Assembly (NCBI GenBank): GCA_017934185.1
Contig: JAGBJY010000007.1
Span: 1-42,642 of the forward strand
Length of the DNA: 42,642 bases
From: Bacteroidales bacterium
Lineage (GTDB): Bacteria; Bacteroidota; Bacteroidia; Bacteroidales; UBA932
Direction of reading: 5' to 3'
The translations under genes were made by a program, and so were the position numbers. The notes below the pieces were generated by a model that was given only the letters and a program-made list of their open reading frames with translations, was not told where the DNA came from and made no database searches. Positions 6,928 to 14,900 of this stretch are shown in pieces (within the stretch, counting starts at the first letter, position 1; the number at the start of each line of letters is the position of its first letter).

Positions 6928-8253
6928 ATGAAAACTAAAAAAGCCGGCCTCTTTGCAGCCCTCCTTTTACTTTGCCTGACCTTAGGAGCGCAAGAAAAAC
7001 CCAACATCCCCTCCACAAGCGTCTCGCTGGCCGATTTTGGCGCTGTGGCCGATGGCGTCACCCTCAACACCAAGGCCTTTGAGAAGGCGATATCGGCCCT
7101 TTCCAAAAAGGGCGGCGGACACCTGATTGTGCCGGAAGGACTGTATCTTACCGGGCCGATCAGCCTGAAGGACTGCATGGACCTGCATCTGGAGCGGGGC
7201 GCCATCCTCCTCCTATCCCCGGACAAAAAAGACGCCTGGGACGGCAAAAGCGTAAAGGCGGGGATATCGGCCTCCAAGCGGCACGACGTGGCCATCACCG
7301 GCGAAGGCATCATTGACGGGAACGGCGCCTGGTGGCGGGCCGTCAAACGCTCCAAAGTGAGCGACGTGGAGTGGAAGGAGTTCCTGAAAAAGGGCGGCAC
7401 GGTGGACGGCAGCCTCTGGTACCCTTTCAACCTGAACCATTATGAGAACATTGCCGCCGATGCTCGCAGCCAGGAGAAACTGCGCACGCATCTGGTGCGT
7501 TTCACCTCCTGCGAACGGGTACTGGTGAGCGGGGTCACCCTGCAGAACTCCCCCAAATTCCACCTGGTGCCTCGCTTCTGCAAAGACGTTACGATTGAAG
7601 GCGTTACGGTGCGCTGCCCCTGGAATGCCCAGAATGGCGACGGCATTGACATCATGCAGTGCCAGGACGTGCTTGTGAGCCGATGCACCGTGGATGTGGG
7701 CGACGACGGCATCTGCCTCAAGAGCGGCGCCGGCGCCAAAGCGCTGGAGGAAGGCGGCCCCTGCAAAAACATTGTCATTGAATACAATACGGTGTATCAC
7801 GCCCACGGCGGCTTTGTGATTGGCAGCGAATTCAGCGCCGGCTGCGAGGACATTGTGGTGCGGCATAACAGCTTTCTGGGCACCGACACCGGTCTCCGTT
7901 TCAAAAGTGCCCCTGAGCGCGGCGGGCGCACGAAAAACATCCGCATCTCAGACATCTATATGGCCGATATCACAGAGGAAGCCATTGTGTTCCAGACCGA
8001 CTACGCCGACCGCCCGGCCGGATATGAAGACAATGAGGCCGCCAAAACCCTCAACTTCATCCCCGACTTCCAGGACATTGAAATGGAGAGGGTGGTGTGC
8101 CGCGGCTGCTCCGTGGGGGTGAAGGCCCAGGGCCGGGAAATCCGCAACATCCTCCTGAAAGACAGCCACTTCTTCTGGTACGATGCCGCCACAGACATCC
8201 AGAAGGCCGATATGATTACCCTGGAGAACGTTCAGTTCCACAGCTTTGAATAG
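6928..8253 (+). CDS. GH28 polygalacturonase-like enzyme
   Basis: A 441-residue secreted right-handed beta-helix hydrolase of the pectinase family, which cleaves galacturonan or rhamnogalacturonan, or removes terminal galacturonic acid. A signal peptide (MKTKKAGLFAALLLLCLTLGAQ) is followed by the pectate-lyase-like opening VSLADFGAVADGVTLNT. All four GH28 signatures are recognisable: NGDGID near residue 235 (usually NTDG), GDDGIC near 257, HGGFVIGS near 292 (usually GHG) and RFKSA near 323. The three catalytic aspartates are therefore present. It begins directly behind the tRNA terminator, with no obvious TAnnTTTG box in the 19-base gap, so its promoter is unclear. Its last codons overlap the start of an esterase gene, which suggests joint action on esterified pectin. 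Confidence 0.93.
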   Translation: MKTKKAGLFAALLLLCLTLGAQEKPNIPSTSVSLADFGAVADGVTLNTKAFEKAISALSKKGGGHLIVPEGLYLTGPISLKDCMDLHLERGAILLLSPDKKDAWDGKSVKAGISASKRHDVAITGEGIIDGNGAWWRAVKRSKVSDVEWKEFLKKGGTVDGSLWYPFNLNHYENIAADARSQEKLRTHLVRFTSCERVLVSGVTLQNSPKFHLVPRFCKDVTIEGVTVRCPWNAQNGDGIDIMQCQDVLVSRCTVDVGDDGICLKSGAGAKALEEGGPCKNIVIEYNTVYHAHGGFVIGSEFSAGCEDIVVRHNSFLGTDTGLRFKSAPERGGRTKNIRISDIYMADITEEAIVFQTDYADRPAGYEDNEAAKTLNFIPDFQDIEMERVVCRGCSVGVKAQGREIRNILLKDSHFFWYDAATDIQKADMITLENVQFHSFE

Positions 8254-9196
8254 CCTCCTTCTCCTATTGTTATCACTCCCCCTGAAGCTCTGGGCTCCGG
8301 TGGAGGCGAACCTGTGCGTAGTGGAAAGCGAGCAGCGGAACGGCTACACCTGCCACCTGGTGGAATATACCGCCACTGAAGGGGAAAGGGTGCGGTCTTT
8401 CCTGCTGGTGCCCGAAGGGGTATCGGCCGACCATCCCGCACCGGGCCTGGTGCTGCTGCACGACCACGGCGCCCGCTTTGACATTGGTAAGGAAAAACTG
8501 GTAAGGCCGATGGCATCGGCGCCTGAGCATATCAAGGCGTCGGCCCGGCAGTGGGTGGACAGCGGCTTTGACGGGGTGTTTTTTGGCGACCGCCTGGCCT
8601 CCGAGGGTTATGTGGTCATTGTGCCGGACGTGCTGTACTGGGGCGAAAGAGGCACCCGCAAAGGCACAAAAAAGGAGGTATACGAAGGCCAGCGGGCGGT
8701 GTACGACTCGCTGGCACGGCGCGGCGTAGTCTGGGCCGAGAAGACGCTGAACGAAGATGCGGCGGCGGCCCGTCTGCTGGCGGGACTTCCGTATGTGTGG
8801 ACGGTGGGCTGCTTCGGCTGGTCCATGGGAGCGCACAGGGCGTGGCTCCTCGCGGCCTTCTGCCCGGAGGTTCAGGCCGGCGTTGCGCTGTGCTGGATGA
8901 CCCTCAAGGAGGCCCAGCCTTCTCAGCTGTCGGCCTCCGACTATTCCATGATAATCCCCTCGCTGCGGAAGCAGTATGATTTTCCGGATATTGCCCGCTG
9001 GATATCGCCTAAACCGTTTTTATTCCTGAGCGGCCGCACCGATAAGCTGTTCCCGCAGTGGGCTGTGCAGAAAGCCTTCTCGCAAATGGCCGGTCTCCCT
9101 GGCATTGAGACGCAGTTTTTTGACGGCGGCCACCATTGCGGCCTCGCGGAGCAGGATCGCATCATCGGCTTTTTAAGGGCCGCGCTGGGAAACTGA
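8246..9196 (+). CDS. Secreted alpha/beta-hydrolase, acetyl-xylan/pectin esterase-like
   Basis: A 316-residue hydrolase resembling the dienelactone-hydrolase/Abhydrolase_7 group that includes carbohydrate deacetylases. The nucleophile elbow GWSMG has Ser193, and GGHHCG near residue 295 supplies the catalytic His; Asp in SGRTDKLFP is a likely third member. HDHGARFDIGKEKLVRP near residue 75 is typical of the group. There is no ATG until well inside the domain. The TTG at 8246 gives a signal peptide (MNSLLLLLLSLPLKLWAPVEA) and overlaps the GH28 stop by 8 bases, so I take it as the start. Translational coupling to GH28 is likely. Removing acetyl or methyl groups from pectin would open the polymer to the GH28 enzyme (inference). 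Confidence 0.82.
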   Translation: MNSLLLLLLSLPLKLWAPVEANLCVVESEQRNGYTCHLVEYTATEGERVRSFLLVPEGVSADHPAPGLVLLHDHGARFDIGKEKLVRPMASAPEHIKASARQWVDSGFDGVFFGDRLASEGYVVIVPDVLYWGERGTRKGTKKEVYEGQRAVYDSLARRGVVWAEKTLNEDAAAARLLAGLPYVWTVGCFGWSMGAHRAWLLAAFCPEVQAGVALCWMTLKEAQPSQLSASDYSMIIPSLRKQYDFPDIARWISPKPFLFLSGRTDKLFPQWAVQKAFSQMAGLPGIETQFFDGGHHCGLAEQDRIIGFLRAALGN

Positions 9197-9204
9197 GCAC
9201 CCCC

Positions 9205-9225
9205 AAAAACGGCGGCCCGGCCGTT
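9205..9225 (-). terminator. Terminator of the XRE/small-ORF module
   Basis: Read on the minus strand, AACGGC pairs with GCCGTT around GGGCCG or similar and is followed by a short T run, 9 bases after the stop of the XRE gene. The plus-strand text CAAAAACGGCGGCCCG recurs at 9924-9939. Confidence 0.75.
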
Positions 9226-9233
9226 AAAGAGCG

Positions 9234-9659
9234 TCAATCACGTTTAGGGCCTTTTTTCTTACGGGGCTTATAACCCTCGACAAGATGCTTGGTTTTGGGT
9301 ACAGTTGAGCCATCAAAGTTATAAGAATCATTCAGATATGCTGGCTTTTCCGCATCAAAATCTGTTAAAACGGCACCAATGATATCAAAGTGAAGCGCTT
9401 TTTCTAGTTTTGCCAAAGTCTCCAGCGTCATATTTACGCGCCCGTTCAGGAGCACGGAAACATGCTGCTGGGAACAGTTCAGTTCTTCTGCCAACTGTTT
9501 TTGCGTAAGTCCTAAAATTTCCATTCTGTGCTTAACTTTAATAGCAATGGCATAAGAATACTTTAGCCAGTCCCAATTCTCGCGCAGGTACTGTGCCTGT
9601 TTTACGAACGAATCATTGCCTTGATACTCGTTTGCTCTAAGATATTCAATCGTATTCAT
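9234..9659 (-). CDS. XRE-family regulator, antitoxin-like
   Basis: A 141-residue DNA-binding protein. A helix-turn-helix of the Cro/XRE type occupies about residues 48-90 (ILGLTQKQLAEELNCSQQHV, then NMTLETLAKLEKAL). The N-terminal 40 residues are helical and charged, and the tail is very basic (YKPRKKKGPKRD). It starts inside the stop of the preceding small gene (ATGA overlap at 9656-9659), so the two are translationally coupled. The layout small protein first, XRE protein second, behind an imperfect palindrome at the promoter is that of HigBA-type modules with autoregulation. The partner is not a recognisable HigB, so 'antitoxin' is an inference. Confidence 0.85.
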   Translation of the reverse strand: MNTIEYLRANEYQGNDSFVKQAQYLRENWDWLKYSYAIAIKVKHRMEILGLTQKQLAEELNCSQQHVSVLLNGRVNMTLETLAKLEKALHFDIIGAVLTDFDAEKPAYLNDSYNFDGSTVPKTKHLVEGYKPRKKKGPKRD

Positions 9660-9856
9660 GCATCTTCTGAGTTTAATTCTTTTAATCCACTTGAGTCAAA
9701 TACGCCATTATCAATGAGATAGTTTCTCACTTGCTCCATTTTGTTGAGCTCCTCCAAAGTATGCTGTCTCTCCGCCATGGTGTGGGTTAGCTTGATGGCA
9801 CCACCAGTTACAGACCAAAGCTTCCCGTTATGCAGTACATCTTCAAACTTCATCAT
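9656..9856 (-). CDS. Small protein coupled to an XRE regulator, possible toxin
   Basis: A 66-residue protein (MMKFEDVLHNGKLWSV at the N-terminus, acidic tail KELNSEDA). I recognise no family. The middle (HTMAERQHTLEELNKMEQVR) is predicted to be helical and could be an interaction segment. It is the first gene of a two-gene unit with its own promoter, a palindromic operator and a terminator. It is much shorter than RelE/HigB toxins (about 90-110 residues), so it is either a new small toxin, a truncated one or an accessory protein. Two adjacent ATGs (9856 and 9853) could both serve as start. Reading frames extending further upstream would run through the promoter and are not credible. Confidence 0.65.
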   Translation of the reverse strand: MMKFEDVLHNGKLWSVTGGAIKLTHTMAERQHTLEELNKMEQVRNYLIDNGVFDSSGLKELNSEDA

Positions 9857-9870
9857 CTGTCCTTTTTCTG

Positions 9871-9912
9871 CAAAGATATAGACAATTTTTGAATTGTACA
9901 AATTAAAAATTG
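9871..9912 (-). promoter_or_regulatory. Promoter with overlapping palindromic operator
   Basis: On the minus strand, TTTG (9899-9902) and TATCTTTG (9871-9878) are 20 bases apart, a near-ideal promoter. A 30-base imperfect palindrome, centred on GTAC with outer arms CAATTTTT (9883-9890) and AAAAATTG (9905-9912), covers the spacer and the -33 element. Its placement fits binding by the XRE protein of the same operon. Confidence 0.75.
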
Positions 9913-9924
9913 TTTTTACGCCGC

Positions 9925-9955
9925 AAAAACGGCGGCCCGTGGGTGGGTCGCCGTT
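9925..9955 (-). terminator. Terminator of the minus-strand SusC/SusD operon
   Basis: On the minus strand AACGGCG pairs with CGCCGTT across a loop of GACCCACCCACGGG type and runs into TTTTT, 23 bases after the SusD stop. Its distal half is nearly identical to the terminator at 9205-9225. Confidence 0.75.
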
Positions 9956-9977
9956 AGAGAGAGAGTCAAGTGACTGA

Positions 9978-11972
9978 TTACTGGATGTAACCGTAGTATT
10001 CGGCATCCGTTGCGCAGTCCCACCAGACGGGGATGCTCCAGATGTCATCTTCCGTGGCGTGCTTGTTGGACGCCTTGGCATTGGTGGCATTGTAGTTCAG
10101 CTCCGTAGTGGCAGGCAGGCGGTAGCGGCGGACCCAATACTGAGGATCGGTCTTGCTGGTACCGGGGAGTTTGGCCTGACCGGTGAAGAGCGGGCCTCTG
10201 TCATAACCTTCATAGATGACGCCATAGTCGCCGATGTCGCCGGCACTGAAGTTGAAGCGGCGCATATCTACCCAGTTCTCAATGTGGAAGCCCATGGCAA
10301 CATATTTCTGCAGCATGATGTCCTTCATGGTGAGGTCTCCACTGTTCTGAGCTACAGCAGCACTGGCCAAGTAGGCGGTGATGTCGGCGTCATTCATGGG
10401 AGCCATATCCGGATTGTTGGCGCTGAAGCCGGCACCCTCCCATTCGCGCAGTTCCTTCTGCATACGTTCCATGTGGGCACGGATACCATCCTTATAAGCC
10501 TGCAGGGCACCGGGCTTGTCGCCTTTCCGGAACAGCACCTCGGCTTTGATGAAGCAGAGCTCATAGTAGGTCATGACGTCCCAATCGGACTGCGGGTGCA
10601 CCTGGAAAGAGCCCGTGGAGCCAACCACCCCGGCGTTGAACTGGGCAGGTCCGGTATACCAGTTCACGTCGGTAGCGGGCTGCCCGGAGCCGGCCATGGA
10701 CTTCTGGGAATTGCTACGGATGTTCACATACTGGATATCATTGGCATAGACGTAGTTGTTGCTGGAGCAATACATGGAGCCGGCAGGATAAGTGACCGTA
10801 ACGTCCTTTCCGTCTGCCTGATAAGCCAGTGTCCCCAGGCCTGCGATGAAAGCAGCACGTTCTGCGTCGTCATTGATGGTATACTTCACGTCTGTATCCG
10901 CACTGGCATAAACGGGCGTCTGGATAGACGCGGCGCCACCACTCGCAAGAAGACGCGTAGCGTCACCATAACTGTCAACGCCTTCGGAACGAAGCCAATC
11001 ATAGGAAGCGACCTTGCCATTGGCATCCAAGGTCACGTTCACCATGGTGGCGGGGACAATCTTGGGCATACGGGGATCTTCCACACCGGCACCGCGCATA
11101 TTCACCAGAAGGTCCTTGTAGAACTTGGAAATGCGCTGCGTGGAGCCATAGGCAACATAATCCCAGGTGGGATTGGTCATAATGGGATCCTGCATCCAAT
11201 AGTCAATCACATCGGAGGCGGAGTTATAGCAGAGCATGTAGATGTTCTCGTCATTGGACTGCGGGCCCTTGGCAATGCAATCCAAAATCTCGTCCGGGTC
11301 AAAGAGGTCGCTCTTCTTGGAAAGACGCAGGAGATAACGGGCTTTCAGGCCATAGGCCAGCTTGGTCCACTTGGCAGGATCGCCGCCGCACCACATATCA
11401 CCCAAGGCCAGCGGAGTCGCCGTGCTGGGTTGCTCTTTGGCAAAGAGTTCGATGGCGTGGTTCAGTTTTGCGATACAGCCGTTGAAGATGGTTTTACCGT
11501 CATCGTACTTAGGGGAAGCTATGCCGGCCAGTGCTTCTGTATAGGGGAATTCGCCCATGGTGTCCAGCATCCCCATAAAGCCCATGGCGTGAATGACTTC
11601 CGCGGCGCCCATATAGTAATACGCATCCTCTTTCTCGGCTTTGTTATAGAGGTCGGGGAGGTTACAGGCTGCATTCACAAGCCAAATCTGCTCGGAGGCA
11701 GTGGTAGATCCGGCCTGGCAGTTCCAAGTGGTGGAAAGATGGTTGTTGTTGGCGTTGGTACTGTACAGACTGCCGGAAATACAAGATGTGCGCATATCGG
11801 CCGGGCCCGTAGCATAGCCATAGAAGTGCTGTATCCAGGGCAGACGGTTCTCTACCAAGGCACTCTCGTTGTTGGGAGAGTCTGGATCCGTATTCACATC
11901 CAGCCACTTGTTGCAAGAAGCCAGGGACAGGATTGCGATGGCGCAAAGGAAAAATTTATAAAGTGTTTTCAT
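9978..11972 (-). CDS. SusD-like outer-membrane glycan-binding lipoprotein
   Basis: A 664-residue SusD/RagB-type lipoprotein that captures substrate at the cell surface and forms the lid of the neighbouring SusC channel. The signal peptide MKTLYKFFLCAIAILSLASC ends in a lipobox and is followed by NKWLDVNTDPDSPNNE, typical of SusD-like proteins (the SusD-like_2 group). Helical repeat regions follow, with FIKAEVLFRKGDKPGALQAY as a conserved late motif. It is longer than most relatives (about 500-550), suggesting extra loops around residues 340-430. It lies 13 bases after its SusC gene. No glycosidase is linked to the pair, so the substrate is unknown. Confidence 0.93.
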   Translation of the reverse strand: MKTLYKFFLCAIAILSLASCNKWLDVNTDPDSPNNESALVENRLPWIQHFYGYATGPADMRTSCISGSLYSTNANNNHLSTTWNCQAGSTTASEQIWLVNAACNLPDLYNKAEKEDAYYYMGAAEVIHAMGFMGMLDTMGEFPYTEALAGIASPKYDDGKTIFNGCIAKLNHAIELFAKEQPSTATPLALGDMWCGGDPAKWTKLAYGLKARYLLRLSKKSDLFDPDEILDCIAKGPQSNDENIYMLCYNSASDVIDYWMQDPIMTNPTWDYVAYGSTQRISKFYKDLLVNMRGAGVEDPRMPKIVPATMVNVTLDANGKVASYDWLRSEGVDSYGDATRLLASGGAASIQTPVYASADTDVKYTINDDAERAAFIAGLGTLAYQADGKDVTVTYPAGSMYCSSNNYVYANDIQYVNIRSNSQKSMAGSGQPATDVNWYTGPAQFNAGVVGSTGSFQVHPQSDWDVMTYYELCFIKAEVLFRKGDKPGALQAYKDGIRAHMERMQKELREWEGAGFSANNPDMAPMNDADITAYLASAAVAQNSGDLTMKDIMLQKYVAMGFHIENWVDMRRFNFSAGDIGDYGVIYEGYDRGPLFTGQAKLPGTSKTDPQYWVRRYRLPATTELNYNATNAKASNKHATEDDIWSIPVWWDCATDAEYYGYIQ

Positions 11973-11985
11973 ACTTCTTGCCTAA

Positions 11986-14900
11986 TTATTTGATGACACA
12001 TACAGCCACGCGGTTGGATTCGGGAGCCAGGGAGGCGTCCTTGTCGGTGCCGGTGGAATCGAAGGTGATGCGGTCGGCGCTGATACCGGCCTTCTTGAGC
12101 ATATTCACCACCACCTCGGCGCGCCGGGCCGACAGGCTCTTGTTCTTGTCGGGAGTACCGGTAGCGCTGTCGGCATATCCGGTGATGGTTACACGGGCAT
12201 GAGGATTGTCCTTGAGTACACGGGAGATTTCACCCAGCTTGAAGGCCTCGTCGGGACGGATTTCGGCCTTGCCGATGACGAAGTAGATGTCGTCGGTGTA
12301 GACGCCGTCAAGGGTGTTGGCGGGAACTTCCTTCACCACTTCCTTGACTACTTCTTTCTCTACCACCTTTTCCTTCACAACCTCTACCTCGCGGACAATT
12401 TCCTGGATGGCTGCTACGGAAGGAGCAGACTTGACCTTACCCTCGGACGGGCTGCCGCCAAAGCTGACATTTACGCCGAAGGAAACAGTGGAAACGGCCG
12501 GTACGCTGGCATAATCGATGCCCGTAGCGCCGGAACCACCGGTACCACCTGCTGTGCTCACTTCCGGATCCATGCCCTTGTAGTTGGTAATGGTAAAGAG
12601 GTTGGTGCCGCTGAGCGTGGCGCTGAGGCCCTTGATGATGCTAGTCTTCTTGATCAGGGAAGTAAAATCGTAAGTCAGGGAGAGCGAACGGAGCTTGAGC
12701 CAGTTCACATCCGTAATGAAGTTGTAGGAATTGCTCCTGTAATTGGACCAATAGCTCTGAATCAGAGACTTACCATTATAGGTAACACCCTTGATTTCGT
12801 AGTTCTGGTCGGCATTGTAGGTAACGGTTACAGGATCTCCGGCCGCGACATTCTGGCCGCCGATAACACCGTCGGCAGAAGCTACACCGGTAAGGGTGAC
12901 GCTCTGGCGGTCATTCAGGGTGGTCACAGGGCTGATACCGGAATTCACCATGAGCCAGTCGGTACCATTGTAAACGGCACCGCCGATGCGGAAGTCCAGG
13001 AGGAAGGACAGCGAGAGGTTCTTGTAACGGAGGGTGTTGGCCAAACCGCCGATGAACTTGGGCTCGCGGTTGCCCACCAGGGCATCCGTTTCGGTGGACA
13101 CCTTGTACAGGCCGGTATTGGGGTCGATGGCATAGGCGCCGCCCATGATTTCGTTGCCATCGGCATCCTTTTCATACTCATAACGGGTACCTACCAAACC
13201 GAGGAAAATACCGCCGTTGGGGATGGAGGCCGCCTGCACGGAACCGAACTGGGCGTCCGTAGGATAGAACTTGGTCACACCCTCAAGGAACTGTCCCAGC
13301 GTGCCGCGGTTATAGGAACCGTTGAGCACAATGGTCCAATCCCAATTGCGGTTGGAAACCGGGATAAAGGTGAGGGCGAATTCCTGGCCACGGTTGATAA
13401 CCGAACCGGAATTGATGGTGGTCATGGAGTAACCACTGGCCTGGGACAGACGGGGACGGGCAATCTGGTTCATGGTCTCACTGTGGTAGTAAGTCCAGTC
13501 CAGGCCGATGCGTCCGTTCAGGAATTTGAGTTCGGCACCCACTTCCCATGCGGTCTGGATTTCGGGCACCAGGTAGGGGTTGCCGGCTTCGAAATAGTTA
13601 CCTACCAGGGTAAAGTTGCCATAGGTGTAGGGAGCCAGGAGGTTGGTGGAAGTTACATAGGCCTCGGCATCTTTACCTACGCGGGCCCAGGAGGCGCGGA
13701 CCTTACCGAAGGAGAGGATGTTGTTCTGAGGAATGAGTTCAGAGAAAACGAAGGACCCGGACACAGAAGGATAGAAGTAACTTCTGTTGTCGATGGGAAG
13801 GGTTGAGGACCAGTCGTTACGGCCGGTAACGGTGAGGTAAGCAATGTTCTTATAGGCCACACCAAACTCACCGTACACACCTACAAGGCGCTTCCGGACG
13901 GTTGCATCTTTGAACTGCTGGTTGCCCTTTGCAATATTGGTGAACGATGCGGTACCGGCGGTGATAAAGTTATAGCCCCAGTGCTGCTGGTTATGACGCT
14001 CGGTTGCTTCAGTGGTGGTACCCACGAGCAGATGCAGGTCAAAATTACCAAAGCTCTTGTGCATGTTGCTCATCACGTTGGTGGATAGGTACTGATAGTT
14101 GTAGTCGCTCTTGTTCAGACGGCCATTCTGGTACATATCCCTTACAACGGAACCAGGGGCAATATAAGTATAAGCATCGGTGGTGAAGGTGTCGTAACCC
14201 ACACGGGCCGATACATTCCACCAGTCGGTGATATCGAAACCGGCATTCAGGGCACCGGTAAAGCGGTTGGTCTTGTCGTAAAGCTGGTCTTTATTGATGA
14301 TCCAGTAAGGGTTTTCCTTATCATCGGCCAGTTCCCAGATGCCGTCGAAGAGGCGGTACTTGGAACCGTCTTCATTCAGATAATGGCTCATGTTTTCGGT
14401 GATGGGCCAGGTGTAGAGGGATTCCATGGAACCGGAACCGCCACCGTCATACAGACCGGCTGAAGTGAGGGTCTTGTCGGTCTTGGAAATGGCATACGAA
14501 ACATTGGCACCTACCGTCAGGCGGCCGAATTTCTGCTCGCCGTTGAAACGGACAGTGGTCTTGTTATAACCGGTATTGGGAACGATACCTTTCTGATTGA
14601 AGTTGGACAGGGACAGATAGAAAGAATTGTTCTTGGTACCACCGGAAACACTCACGTTGTTATCATAAATAACGCCGGGCTTGAAGAAGTTGCCGATATT
14701 GTCATAAATCTGTGCACCAGCGCCCAATTTTTCGCCCCAAAGGCTGTAAGTCTGGTCATTAAGAACGCCATTGGTGGTATAAGAGCCGCGGCCGAAAGTG
14801 GTCTGGGCCTGAGGGAGCTTGTTTCCCCAGGAGACACTGGCCTTGCCGGCATAGTCTACTTTCACGGAGCCTTCAGAGCCCTTCTTGGTGGTGATGATGA

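Noticed and set aside
9857-10090. Upstream extension of the 66-residue protein.
   Set aside because: The frame continues through the promoter, operator and into the SusD gene; the double ATG at 9851-9856 is better placed.
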